From positions 24,868,501-24,932,500 of the forward strand of contig CP142460.1 of assembly GCA_038049695.1 (NCBI GenBank): a DNA stretch of 64,000 bases, in the 5' to 3' direction. Below the pieces are notes generated by a model. That model was not told the origin of the DNA. It saw nothing but the letters and a program-made list of their open reading frames with translations, and ran no database searches. Positions within the stretch are counted from its first letter, which is position 1. Every line of letters begins with the position of its first letter. Source of the stretch: Cinnamomum chago (taxonomy: Eukaryota > Streptophyta > Magnoliopsida > Laurales > Lauraceae). Both the position numbers and the translations under genes were made by a program. Shown piece after piece: positions 23,271 to 36,046 of the stretch.

Positions 23271-23401
23271 CTTCTCATCTCCTTTTATTTTTCTTTCGAA
23301 TTTTCATAAGTGATAATGGTCACTTTGCAACAAACACTTCGCACCAAGCAACCTCTGCTTGAAAAAATACCCTTCATAATCTATAAATAGTAGTGCTAAT
23401 T

Positions 23402-23512
23402 GGATAAACTTTTTAGCCAGAATTTTGGACAACCCCTATGATATCCCTTAAATATCAGATATTCAAGGGATATCATAGGGGTTGTCCAAAATTTTGGCAA
23501 AAAAGTTTGTCC
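23402..23512. other. 111-bp near-perfect hairpin (foldback element or small-RNA precursor)
   Basis: Arms of about 54 nt (23402-23455 and about 23459-23512) are complementary with only a few mismatches or one-base bulges and almost no loop. The core block ACAACCCCTATGATATCCCT is perfectly matched. No terminal target duplication was seen. Sequences like this arise from short foldback transposons and can yield small RNAs if transcribed. Confidence 0.8.
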
Positions 23513-24514
23513 AGGTAGACTTTTTGATCTATAAAATGGCATGTCACGTGCCTTTTCTTTCTTTCGGATAAGGTATAGAAATGCCAACGTAAACGTTGGG
23601 TCCTGCTCGCGCTGTCGGTTTCATCTTCCAGGAGGGGTAGGGATTAATCGGACGCCTGTGACATCTCAGGCCACATATTTTGGTGGGCTAGGACTTATTG
23701 CAGCTGTTTGGACTTGTTAGGCAACTCTTATTGATTTTAAGAGGATCCTAATGAAAAAATTCTATTTCACATGAGCTCTATTTGATAAGGATGTTCTTGA
23801 AACATCGTGTGTTTCGTAACATAGCATAGTTGATTGAAATATATATTTTTAAATCCGACTTTAAGTAATTTTTCTTTAATTTCTTCATACCCACAAGGAA
23901 TCTAAAAGGCTAATTCTTTATACAATAGATGACCTAAATATTATCAAGAGAATGAATAGTTCGGGTCTTGAAATAGGGCCACAAATTTCATGATTGCAAA
24001 GTTACTGATTGCTCAGCTGGCACTAAATGTGGCCCACTCTACGAAAAGAACTAGATTAAGTGCCTTTGATAAGCAACATCATAAACGTGAAAATGATTCC
24101 ATTGAATCGCCGGCACAAATATTCGCAGTATTCAAAGGATGTTTTCTGTCCGAAAAACAGAGCGATGAGCGAGAGCAATGACCACCGCCATCTCCCCTGC
24201 ACCTGTCCTCCAAAACCGCCTGACGACCTGATGGAGACATCCACCACGGAGGGACAAAACCACCCAACCATACCAAACAGTACCAGAAGCACGGAGCTTT
24301 AAAAGGATTTATATACTCCTGTCCTGTTCCCAGTACCTTTGAGCCTACGGTAGTTGGACAGATCAAACCCACAGAGGTGAAATTCACTTGGATGGATGCC
24401 GATCATAGACGAACTTCCTTCCGCGCCGCCTTGTGCCCTACCCCATCAGTGGTCTTCCAAGAATTGGGATCGAGTATCTGTTATCTACCTCTCCGGACAA
24501 TGCAGTTAAGGGCA
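23513..24514. other. Non-coding DNA left of the LARD element
   Basis: A 16-bp interrupted palindrome CCAACGTAAACGTTGG lies near 23583. A CTATAAAATGG TATA-like motif lies near 23530, with CACGTG about 15 bp downstream. Overlapping ORFs of 63-102 codons (23990-24390) lie on both strands; none shows a domain I recognise. Confidence 0.4.
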
Positions 24515-26635
24515 GCTTCTGTGACGTCCCCAAAAGTCAAACCGTGGTTATACGTGAGATTACGATCAATTAATTTTTTTTCCAACATTAATCAAATATA
24601 ACTTGTCATAATCATGTTCCATAGGATCGAACTCCACGGTGAGGTATGAATATTTCCTCGGTAACCGTAAAACACAGCAGAACATCATAATTAAACAAAT
24701 GGTACGATATAACATTTCAGAGTATGCACATCTTTCTTTTCTATAGTTTAAATTTAGCAAAAGATAACAAAAGTATATTAATTAATTACTTCTAACAAAA
24801 CCTAATCCAAAAGAGAATAAATACGACCCAACCAAAGTATGAAAGCACTCGTGTGCTGGTCATGACGACAATGTCGTCGACACACAACTCGTACTCACCA
24901 TCAGGCTAAACTACCTGAAGCAACGCCTCCACTTTCCCAAAGGTAGATGTACCCGGTACCTATGCACTAAGTGCAGCATCAGACACGACGGTCGGCATGC
25001 AGATATAAATATAAAACATTAATAGATATGCAGAACGAATCAGAATAGGCGATAGACAAGATCATAAAACATGCATAGCATCCTGATCGTAAGAAGTGCA
25101 TAGCATACGAATCATAAACAAACTAATATAAACATCTAGCAAGATAGGCGGTCCACATATGCTAATTACCACGGGATAGTGTCATTGCCCTCCCATACTC
25201 ACATTGAGTCATGGTGGAGATATCAAGAGGCACAGGATATACCCAGCAAACAAAAGGCACAGGTGTGAGAACCCGACCCCTAATTTCCTGGATTAGTGTT
25301 GTTTTATTTGTGGATTAGTTTCCTTTTGTGGGATTAGTGTTTGTTGGGTTGAGTTTGAGCTAGAATGGTTTTTCACTAGCTTTGGGGAGTTTTGAGCGCC
25401 TTTGTGATTAGTGAGATCCTTTGGGGGTTTTTTTAGTGACTTTGCGCGTGATTGAGAGATTATTCGAAATTTTTGATAATTCTTATTTTAGCCTCGTTTG
25501 ACTTAGTTTGTTAATCTCTACAACTTTTGTGTTCACTCCGTACCCATTTGAAGCTTCGAAAATCAGTTTTTCCAGCCCTGGGGGCAAAATCAGTCTTTTC
25601 ACATTGAATCTGGACCTAAATTTTGAGATCCCAGAACCATGCCAAAATTATACTTTTTGAAAACTAGATTTTATGAGAAACATTTTCCTCTTCTTCGTCG
25701 ACCGCATCCGAGGCCCAGAAATTGATGTTTCACCCTTGGCAAGTTTTAAGTGTGGTGGGGCCTACACCCACCCATTATAAAAAGATAACTCTCCCCTCTT
25801 CTCACTCATTCGTTGCAGCCCAAAGGGGGAGTTCTGCAACTGAGCTTTCCCTCCCTTTTCTTCTTGTTTTCTCCTCCCCATTATTGGAGGAAACCCTTGC
25901 CATTTAGAAACCCAACCATGCCATCTTCTTCCCCATCTCTCTGACTTCCCATGGATGCTATTTTTGTGCAAAACCAAGGTGGGCAGCCCCTATTTCAAGC
26001 TTCTTCTTGTTGATTAATGACCCTAGAGGTAAGGACTTCTTTCCATCTTCTATTGTTGAGCTATGGCTTTCCCTTAAGTTCTATTTCCTATTTTGGTTTG
26101 AGTCCATTCCTTGTCTTTCATTGTTTGACCTATTTTAGGGTTTGTTTTGGAGGTTTTGCTTGTAGCTTTGGAGCTTGGATCTGGAAGAGTGTTTAGGCTT
26201 GATTTCTTGACTAGAAGACCCAAGGCAAGTGGATGAGTTAATATTATGAGCTTTCAATGGTTTTCATGAGAAATGTGGTTGATTTGTCATTTTCATTCAT
26301 ATTTATTGGCTTGCATTGATTTTTGAAATAAATGCTTTGAATGAACCTTGCTAAGTCATTTAATGTTTTGGAAACATATTGGTTATGGTACTTGTTGTCT
26401 TTTGGATATCTCTTAAATGAATGTTTGTGATTTGGTTTCTCTTTCATCTTGTGGTTATTGTGGTTAAGAAGGAGGTGATGGAATGAACACATATTGGAGT
26501 TGTGGAGAAGTGTAGATAGAGGTATTGGAGGAGCTCTTAGCTCAGTTTTATTGCAGGGATTAAATGGAAGTGAGGAGAATGATTTTGAGGAGGAAAAATG
26601 GGTCAAATATGAACACAGTGGGTATTTCCCGCACC

Positions 26636-27066
26636 TGGCGGTCAGCCAGCGGTCACCTGTCGGCTAACCGTCAGCTAGCCGAATAGTCGCGGTTACTTTT
26701 ATAGAGAGCAACATTTTCCTCCTAAAAGCACGATCAGCCTCACGGCTAGCAAGCGGCTAACCACCTAACCCATCGGCGGCTAACCACCAGCCAACCGATC
26801 CATTTCGGTCACTTCTCCAGAGAGCAACATTTTCCTCCTGAAAACACGGTCAGCCTCACGGTTAGCAAGCGGCTAACCGCCTAATCCATTCGCGGCTAAC
26901 CGCCAGCCAACCGAACCATTTCGATTACATTTCCAGTAACCTGTCTTTCTATCAGGCCAACCGCGATCAGCCGTGTGGTCAGCTAGCAGCTAACCGCCTA
27001 ACCCAACGGCGGCTAACCGCCATCTAACCGTTAGGTAACCGAAATCACTCAGACAACCATTCCAGA
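26636..27066 (+). repeat. Phased GGCTAACC-type repeats in LTR A
   Basis: The motif family GGCTAACC, GGTCAGCC, AGCTAGCC and AGCCAACC recurs, often 11 bp apart: starts at 26640, 26651, 26662 and 26673, then 26744, 26755, 26778 and 26789. On top of this a unit of about 120 bp (marker block GAGAGCAACATTTTCCTCCT near 26705 and 26820) is tandemly repeated. A TCGA-centred palindrome pair follows at 27075 and 27097. Confidence 0.8.
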
Positions 27067-28069
27067 GAGCTCCTCGCTCGAGCGAACTCTCCGGTTCGTT
27101 CGAGCGATGAGCTTTGTTGGTCAAAGGCTATTTTTGGGACAATGATGAACTATTTAAATGTTTTGGGACTATTCATTGAGAACCCCTTTATGTCAAGGAG
27201 ATTTACGAAGCAATATATGAGGCCATTTGAGAAAGAAACCATATCACGAAGATGTCATTTGAAGTTTTGAAATTTCAAAAGTGTATAAGGAGCCCGGAAT
27301 GTCCCCAAACTCAAAGAGTATCAAATTGTTATTAGATTGACATACGGAATTCCTATTCACTTCAAATAAATCTTGAACTCGATACTTTCCCGAAATCTCA
27401 ATTGTTTATTGTATTTCACTGTTCCCGAGATTTACTTTACGTGACTTGTTTTCCCAAAAGCATTGAAGTTACACTGGTAACAGTTACTTGTCCCGAAATG
27501 TATTGCCCGACGTGAAATGACAGTTGTGCCTTGAGCATTCTTGCCCCGCCCGTTTATGTACTTGCACTTGATGTATTTCATATATGTTTGATATTGTCAT
27601 TTGACTTATGAGTCGGCACCACTAAGCTTAGATAACCTCATTGGTCTGATCCACCGACTTGGAGATCCCCCTTTTGTCCCGCCAGCTGTAGTTTGGATCC
27701 CACTACCCGGTTATTACCGTGGTCTTGTCCCGATACCACAGATTGCTACTGTGGTTCCTGATGCCCGGCTCGCTACCGTGGTCATGTATAGTATATGTAT
27801 ATGTATTTATAAGATCCACTGTTTTTCCTCACATCGAGTGACTGAGATCAGTGCCTAGTTATTGCTCTGTCACTTTAGTGATAAAGGACTTAGCTTCGTG
27901 TGGTTGCCATCTTGCTAGTTCCCGATTTCTTGGATACCCTACATGTTTTATATTGCTTATTTGTTTTCCGATAAATGATTCATTTCTTTTATGAAAGTTA
28001 TTATTTAAACAGGTGTTAATATCTTCCAAGGTAAATTTAGTTATTGTTATATTGTTTCCCATTCCTTGT

Positions 28070-28560
28070 ACACACACATGTTTTAAATGAATACCCGATT
28101 TGTTAAATATCCGTGCTTTTAAATATGTTTTAAATGACACTTGTTTTGCCAGATCCCTATGTTTACACATGTTTTAAATGAATACCCGATTTGTTAAATA
28201 TCCGTGCTTTTAAATATGTTTTAAATGACACTTGTTTTGCTAGATCCCTATGTTTACACATGTTTTAAATGAATACCCGATTTGTTAAATATCCATGCTT
28301 TTACATATGTTTCAAATGAGCATTTGTTTTGCCAGATTTCTATGGTTACACACACCTTAAATGAATACCCGATTTGTCGAATACTCATGCTTTTACATAT
28401 GTTTCAAATGAACGTTTGTTTTGCCAGATCTTTATAGTTACACATGTTTTAAATGAACACCCGATTGTCAAATATCCATGCTTTTATAGATGATGTAAAT
28501 GAATATATATTTTGTTAGATCTCCATGTTTAACTCATGCCTTAAACGAATACATGTTTTG
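28070..28560 (+). repeat. Tandem repeat of about 95 bp in LTR A
   Basis: About five units share ATGAATACCCGATTTGTTAA, a TTTTAAATATGTTT or TTTACATATGTTT block and a TTTTGCCAGATC block. The first two are almost identical and later ones are progressively diverged, as in an array that grew at one edge. Confidence 0.8.
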
Positions 28561-29071
28561 TCAGAGATCCACGATTTTCCACACGTTTAATTGTATGCAG
28601 CATTTGATCAAATAACATGATTTATCATACGTTTTATTCTTCAGTATATTTATTATCTTTTCATCCACCTGCCAGACCGTCGTGTCTGACCCACTACTTT
28701 TGGTACTCAGGTCCAGACTTCTTCGTCCAGAGATGAGTGCATTTGTTGGCTGTGGAGCCATGTTTTGCAGGTTGTTTTGTCGGCTATGTCATGTAGACAT
28801 TGAGCTTGACATCGGAGTTGCATCACATATGGGTAGTGGTTATTAACTTGTTATTGTATGACTTTTATTAGCATTTTCTTGGAATTCTTAATTAATGTAC
28901 ATTGATAATTGAAACTTGAACATATATGGGAATGTAATATCCTGTTACTGTCAGCTCTGTACTTTGTTGTGATGGTTTACAAAAATCTGATATGGTTCTT
29001 GATATAATAGCTATATGCGAGAGGTCGAGTACGACGCGGAATCCGATGGCCACGGACTCCGGGTCGCAACG

Positions 29072-32000
29072 TGTAAGACCCCGACCCGAGTGAACCCGAT
29101 TAGTGCTAATTAAGTTGCGTGTTAGAGCTAAGCTTGATTAGTGTTTTGGTTAAGTTGGGTTTGGAATAGCCTTGATTCTAGTTTTGGGCTTTTGGAGTGA
29201 TTGATAGCTTGTGGGGCCCTTTGGGGGTTCCCTTTTCGGCTTTGCATTTTCTTGTGAAATTTTCCCGACGTGTTTTGAATTGTGTTTTTGGCCCGTTGCA
29301 TTCATCTTGTGGATTCTTACAACTTTCATGTTGATCCCGTGTTCATTTGAGGTCCCGAAACCCGATTTCATAGCATTGAGGGTAAAACAGTCATTGCACA
29401 CCAAATTTGTACCAAAACTTGATATTCCCGAAACCCGCGAAACTTATACTTTTTGGAAACTAGATATTTCGACGATCATTTTTTTCTTCTTCGTCGAATC
29501 CGTCCGGGGTCCCGAAAGAGATGATTTCAGCCAATGTAGCTCCTTTAGTTGTGGGACCCAATCCAACCCAACTCATTTGTTATCAAGGGAAGCCATTTCC
29601 CTTCTTCTTCATTCTTCTTTTCCAGCACAAGAGAGAAAGCTAGGGCATTGTGAGGAACTCTTCTTCTTCTTGCTTCCCATCACTCAATCCACTTCCAAGC
29701 TTGCACCATTAGGAGAGGGGAGGTCATCACCTTCTTCATCTCCTTGAGAGCTTCCTTTCTATAGCTTTTGTGGAGCACACCAACCCTTACAAGATCTCCT
29801 TGAGCCTACCATTGCCATTAGAGGACCTTGCAACTTGGATCCCTTGCTTGGAAGAGTTCTAGAGCTTGATTGCATTGTTAGAAGACCTAAGGCAAGTGGA
29901 TAAATGACTTTCCTAAGCTTTCATTGATTTTGGATATTTTCCATTAATGCACATTCATGGCTTTGTTTTGAAATGAATGCTCATGATAGAGTATTAATGA
30001 CATATTTATGGTTTTGGAGAAGTGGTAGTTCATGGCATTGAATGTCTCCTTGTTTTATTGCAAATGTATATATGTTGTGGAATGGTTTCCTCCTCCTTCT
30101 TTTTCCTTGTGTTGAATGCATGGTTGATGGAGGAGAATATGATGGATTAGAGGAGGGATTTGATGTAGTTTGAGTGGAGAAATAGACTCCTCATTTGATG
30201 CACATGAAGGGCTGGAGAAAGGTTGTAAAAAAAGGAAGAGAAAGAGGACAGCTGAACTGGTCCGGAATCCATTTCTGGACCGTTCGCTCGAGCGACCATG
30301 ACACTTCGCTCGAGCGAACTGTCCAGGAAAGGATTCGGGCATTTCTAGTAGTTTGGTCGCTCGAACGCATTTAAATAACCGCTCGACCGATGAGTTCGCT
30401 CGAGCGAACTCTTCGACTCGCTCGAGCGATGCGGTCTGCCTGGCATAGGCCACGATGGGATAACGTTGAACTGTTTTAATGCACTGGGACAGAATTTCGG
30501 CCGATCGATCGGACCGAGTGGGTTTTGAGATTTATTTTTTTTGTGGACCTTGGCTACCCTCCTTGGACTCACTTGACCATATGTGAGAGTGTCTTGAGCC
30601 GATGCTCTTCACGGTTGGTTCGGAATGCATCGAAGTTCAATCTATTCAATCTTGAACGGGATGGAACGACACGATATCTCCTTTATACCTAAATGCAAAG
30701 TCTATTTCCTTGGGTATCGCGAATTCTATTCCTTTCGATGACTGAGTGGGTTGCTCGATGGTTCCGGGTTGACATCATACTTAGGATGGACCGTTTATAG
30801 TCTTAATTTTTCTATCATAGCATCTAATACTATCCATAAGCTCATGTTAAGTCTTAAAAATCGTAAAAGTGCATAAGGAGCCCGGAATGTCTTCAAACTC
30901 AAGGAGTACCAAGTAATGACTATAATTGACATACGGGACCCCTATTCACTTAAATAGATCTTGAAATCAATATTTTCTCGGGATTGTAATAGTTCGTTTT
31001 AATTCTTCATTTCCAAGATTTACTTTACATAATCTGTTTTCCCGAAAGCTTGATGGTTACATTAGTAACATGGACTTGTCCCGAAGAGTATTGCCCGATA
31101 TGAAATGAAAGTTATACATTTGAATATTCTTGCCCGTTCATTGATTTACTTGTACTTGATTTACTTGCATATGTATCGATGTGTTATTTATCCTATGAGT
31201 CGGCATCACAAAGCTTGGATACCTTGTCGGTTTGATCCACCGACTTGGAAATCCCTCTCCCGTCCCGCCAGCTGCAGTTTGGATCCCGATACCCGGTTAT
31301 TACCGTGGTCCCGTCCCGATACCCGGTTCGCTACCGTGGTCCCGTTCCCGTATATTTATATTGTATATATGTTTACGTTGCTTCTCCTCACCTTGTGTGA
31401 CTGAGATCAACGTCCCGTGATACTGTTGTCACTTTAGTGACAGAGGACTTAGCTTTATGTGATTGCCACCTTGTATTCCCGATTTCCTTAGATACCTCAT
31501 ATGTTTTATCTTGTTTACTTGTTTTCTAACAAATGATTGATCTATTTTATAAGAGTTCTTGCTTAAACAGATTTCTATGCTTTTCAAGGTATTTCATCTA
31601 TCATATGTGGTTTTGTCTTTTCACTCTCTTGCCAGACCGTCGTGTCTGATCCTTTGCTTTGGTACTCAGGTCCCGTTGCCGGTTTCCTTGAGGAGGAGCC
31701 GGAGGAGGCGGTAGGTGAGCCGCATCCTCTAGTCGAGTGGCGCGCTGACGATGTCGTGTAGACATCGGGTTGCTACAAGAGGCGTAACATTTTGGGGAAA
31801 ACTTGTTAACCATTCTTTTGGGTTATTATTTTGTAATATTGGCCTTTGTTGGCCTCTAATTTTGGGGAATGTAACTAAATGATATTTTGTCTAACTTTAA
31901 CAACTTTTGGGAAACATGCTATAGATCATTGCTCATTCTGATCCAGTGGTGATATTTGATATTAATGCTTGCATGATTAGAGATAGTCTACTATTTGATT

Positions 32001-32176
32001 TGCTACATGCTTCCGCACTATAAAGAAATATTCGTGCAAGGTTGTGATATCCTCACCGCGGACACCTGTGGGAAATTAAATAAGTTATATATTGTGGATG
32101 TAGATAATCCTCATCATCATCATTCACTACTAATGTCCCGATCCCGGATTGGGATTCCCGGTCCAGGGTCGCGACA
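29072..32176 (+). mobile_element. Solo LTR B (gypsy-type) nested in solo LTR A
   Basis: It runs from TGTAAGACCCCGACCCG to GGGTCGCGACA (3,105 bp), with an exact CAACG duplication on both sides (29067-29071 and 32177-32181). Its sequence is related to LTR A but well diverged, so a relative inserted into an existing solo LTR. No internal region is present. The plus-strand ORF at 29211-29747 (178 codons) has no recognisable domain and lies in LTR DNA. Confidence 0.87.
30285..30428. repeat. Four CGCTCGAGCG palindromes in two pairs, 22-bp spacing
   Basis: Perfect 10-bp palindromes start at 30285, 30307, 30397 and 30419. Spacing within each pair is exactly 22 bp. Imperfect versions (CGCTCGAACG, CGCTCGACCG) lie between the pairs. 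Confidence 0.9.
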
Positions 32177-33839
32177 CAACGGCCCGAAAGCTTCCGTAAA
32201 AATATTCAGAGTGTATTGGAACGTGTGGTCTTCACATACGCGGATCTTGGGAGAGAGAAAAATATCATTATCCTTAATCCCATTCGCGCCCCCGAGGTTC
32301 CGGTTTGGGGGCGTGACAACAGGATAAAAACCCGGCAAACAAGCAAGATGGATACCAAGAGGCCAATAGTCATCAAGTCAAGTGTTCAAGATGTATCCAA
32401 TGGTGTACATCCATCTAAAATGTAAAAAGTCGTACCGTATAGACGTTCATCAAGGTCCTCACACAGATGTTGCCCCATCTATGTTGGGCGATATACAGCT
32501 GAGTGGTGCCTGACACAAAGATCCCTAGACAAACAATCGTGAGGGGCTAGGCTTTCTTGTGCGAACAAGATTCATCAACAAAAGAAAAACTACTTTCCAT
32601 TATCAAGTCAAGATCAATCAATCAAGCTTCTTCAAATGTCAATATCATAAGTAGTCATCATCAAGCTTTTACAATCAAAGCCACCTAGCCTCAACACCTC
32701 CATCAATTGTTAAAACAAGCAGAACATCAAAGGGGATCCTAAGTTCAACACCTAGGTTCATGATCAATCCTAGAACAGGGTTGCAATTCTAAATTTATTC
32801 TCCGCTATTATCTCTGCTTGAAAAAGCAAAGATGCTAACCGAGTATCGTATCCACTGGGACAAAAAGGCTAAGTTGTGTTATTTCCTAAATTCCTAAACT
32901 AATTCTAGTAGAAGACAAAGTGCTGATTATTAAACTATCCTATTAGAAAGCGAAGTGTTGGGCTGATTGATTGTATTTCCTAAATTAACAAATTAAAAGA
33001 CAGGGGTTGATCCAATTAGAGAAAAGTCTTAGGGTATGAATTCACCATAGCCTCTGCAATGGCGAATATAGGTCTAGGGTTTCACTGTCAATGCTTTCCA
33101 GACTCGTTCTGGTTACAAACCTTCACAGAGTCACCCAATAAGGGTAGTGGATGCAAATCAGGGCATAACCTATCTCTATGGCATAGATTATCCTAGATCT
33201 AACAAACACATTCATTCAAGCATCATGTTATATGACTTGGTATTCTAAACTACAAGAATAAAACACCAAAAGAGATATTTCATTAACAAACGAATCCTAT
33301 CAATGGATTAAATCAATGTCATATAATCAAAGCATTAAAAGTAAATCCCTAGAACCTATACATCACCATAAACACAAAACTAGGGCTTCATCACAACCCT
33401 AAGATAAGGAGTTAGTTACTCATGGAAGACGATTGATGAAGAGTTCTTGACGAAATCGCCATGGCTACGCTCCCAAAAGCTCCAAAACCTTCTTCAGACC
33501 TTCTCTCCAGATGTGAATCTCCCCAAAAACGAGTTTGGGCTCTTATTTATAAGTTTTGGGGTGAAAAAGATCTTCAATTCGTGTAGGAGTCGGATTCCCG
33601 TCGGGTCCGGGCCCACTGGTCATCACAGCGAACTTCGTGAGGTCATATCTCCCTCGATATTGCTCCGATTTACACAATCTTGGACTCCACGGATATCTAC
33701 TCGAAAAGATCTTTCCAACGGTATGTAGATTTTATGAATCCGACACTCGAGTTGAAAGTTATGACCATTTTAAGTTGATGCCCCTGAAAATTCCGAGAAT
33801 ACTAGTGTAATTAGAAGACCTCCCATGTTGGCATACTAT

Positions 33840-36046
33840 TGTTAGGAATTTTCTAGATTGCAATTTGATGGATGCATTTTCATTCAAGCATCATTTGATT
33901 TACACACTTGCATTGATTTAGAAATCTTGAAATCTTGTTTTATTCATGCATGGTTTTTAAGAGTTGCAAAAGTATTGATTTATGCATGATTTGGTTGTAA
34001 ATCTTGGATGCATTTGTTTTAGAAAAGAGTTTTCAAGAAATCAAGCAAGCCTTGTTTTAAAAGTTTTGAATCTTTTTAGGCTTTTTATGTCATGTTTTAA
34101 AAACCATTAGAATCTTTAAAACATGTTTTCCAAGCTTGATTTAGTGGCCAAAAGGCCCCCCAAAGAAATACCTTTAAAATGTGAAAAGTTGAATTTTTGC
34201 AAAAAAAGGGGGTGGCCCAGCAGTGTCGCCGGTCGACCGGCGCAGAGGTCCCGGTCGACCGGGAACACTGCAGCAGAAATTTGCCTGGCGCCCCAACGGT
34301 CAGAAATCTGACCGTTGTGTGTTCCCGGTCGACCGAGGCCTGTTTGCCGGTCGACCGAGGACTAGCCGTTGGCAACTTTTTGCTATAAATATGAGTTCTT
34401 TCCCTTGCCAAAAGTTGGGAATTTTTAACCCCTCCTTGAGAGGATTTGAGGCATATCAAAAGGGAAAAGAACCAAGGGATGAAGGGGATGATTAGGAAAG
34501 CTAAAGCTTGGATTAATGAAGTTAAACCACCAAGTAGGCTCTTCCTTCCTTAATCATATGTTTTCATGCTTTGTTTTATTTTTGGTAAATCATTTCTAGC
34601 ATGTTAAACTATGTTTGTGTTGTGTCCTTAACATATTTTATGTTTTGAGTTGATTTATTGTTTTGGATACAACATCACATGATTCAATCCAAGTAGTACT
34701 TAACTTTGGTAAATCTAAGTAGATCATGTTAATGAAAGAACTTTGGTAAATCATATGTAACATGATCCATATACTTGGTTGAATCTTTGGTTGTTGTTTT
34801 CCATCATAAGAACATCTCTTTCAAAACTATCTTATGTTTTGGATTCAACTTCTTTACAAATCATATGTTTTCATGTTTTGTTTTATCATTGGTAAATCTT
34901 AGTAACATGTTAACCTATGATGTGTTGTATCCTTAGCATGTGTTATATTTTGAATAGATCTATTGTTTTGGATACATCACCATTGATTCATCAAAGTAGT
35001 ACTTTATCTTTGGTAAATCTAAGTAGATCATGTTAATGAAATATGTAACATGATTCATATACTTTGTTGAATCATTGGTTGTTGTTTTTCCATCATAAGA
35101 AAATCTCTCTCAAATGTATCTTATGTTTTGGATTCAACATCATTACAAATCATATGTGTATTATTGTTTTAATGTTTCACAACTTGCCTTACTTTGATTG
35201 GTAAATCTTTTTCAAGTTGTCTTTATAATTACATATGATTTGTCCCCTAATTTCAATCAAATCTATTTTTATGTTTTGAGCTTCATTGATGATTTGATTG
35301 ACATCCCTATGCATCACATGTTTAGAGCTAATCCATTTCATACAACTTGTGTAACTTTGATATCATTAACAAGTTGTTACTTTTAACATGTGATTGCATC
35401 ACTTCCTCAATCATAAATGTTTTTGAGCTAAAACTTTCAAAAGCCTTAGGCATACATTTATGAGCTTTCATTTTCTAAATGATTGAGGACCACACACACA
35501 CACTTCATGTGTTTTCATCTTTGCATTCATAGTGTGAGTGTGTATTAGTTTTTCACTTCCATATCCGCCTAATTAAGAGGCATTGTAATGAGCTTAATTG
35601 AATCTCAATCAAGTGTATTATAAACACTATCTTAGTGAGATAACCAACCTTGTGGTTGAAGAGGTTATTGCTTAGCCTATAAAAGCATAGTGTATAGGTT
35701 GATGTTAAGCCTTGAAAAACATCAATGTAAGGTTATTGCTTAGCCTTGGAAAGCATATTGTAAAGGTTATTGCTTAGCCTATTGAAAAGCATAAATAGTG
35801 GAAATCCGGTGGGGTGTTGGATCACAAGCCGGTAGTGGATGTAGGCATTGAGGCCGAACCACTATAAATACTTGTGTAATGGTGCTTGCTTTGTGGTGAT
35901 TGTTTTCTTTAAGCTTCCGCATTTTGTTTGATAATCATCACTTGTGACTAGTTTGTTTTAAAGAAGTTAAAATTGTTAAAATTGGTCATAAAAGAAGCTC
36001 ACCCTATTCACCCCCCCTCTAGGGTTCGGATCCCCATGGACTTACA
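33840..36046 (+). mobile_element. Sirevirus-like solo LTR nested in element C
   Basis: It starts TGTTAGGAATTTTC and ends GGACTTACA, with the target duplication ACTAT (33835-33839 and 36047-36051). It matches the family of the full copia LTRs at 45393 and 52329, but in the opposite orientation. Shared features are a TTGCAATTTGAT start, four CGGTCGACCG palindromes, a GGACTAGCCGTTGGCAACTT block, a TATA box and a C-rich stretch before the end. At 2,207 bp it is longer, partly through an internal tandem duplication of about 305 bp (34553-35160). Confidence 0.85.
34229..34390 (+). promoter_or_regulatory. Palindrome pairs and TATA box of the Sirevirus-like solo LTR
   Basis: CGGTCGACCG starts at 34230, 34252, 34326 and 34348: two pairs, each at exactly 22 bp. 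TATAAAT follows at 34384-34390, 27 bp after the last palindrome. The first two copies are extended to CCGGTCGACCGG. The layout implies an upstream promoter element of the LTR. Confidence 0.8.

Larger units (their letters stand above)
25264..32318 (+). mobile_element. Solo LTR A (gypsy-type), split by solo LTR B
   Basis: The ends are TGTGAGAACCCGACCCC and GGGGGCGTGACA, with the 5-bp target duplication ACAGG (25259-25263 and 32319-32323) inside the LARD LTR. Its own sequence is 25264-29071 plus 32182-32318 (about 3.9 kb). There is no primer site, polypurine tract or coding region, so it is a solo LTR, the product of recombination between the two LTRs of a former element. The start resembles other plant gypsy LTRs in plus orientation. 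It shares several blocks with LTR B, including a GAGTCGGCA(C/T)CAC block and repeated TACCGTGGTC. Confidence 0.85.

Noticed and set aside
23990..24601. Small exons of an unknown gene upstream of the LARD
   Set aside because: ORFs on both strands overlap, no domain or splice logic is visible, and the last one runs into the LARD LTR.
29211..29747. A 178-codon ORF as a host gene
   Set aside because: It lies wholly inside solo LTR B, lacks a known domain, and the related LTR A does not keep the frame.
25264..32318. One intact LTR element with LTRs at 25264 and 29072
   Set aside because: There is no internal region between them, and the second copy has its own CAACG duplication inside the first, so they are nested solo LTRs.
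34097..34495. Overlapping ORFs with repeated VDR/GRP residues
   Set aside because: The residues are translations of the CGGTCGACCG palindromes in all frames of both strands.
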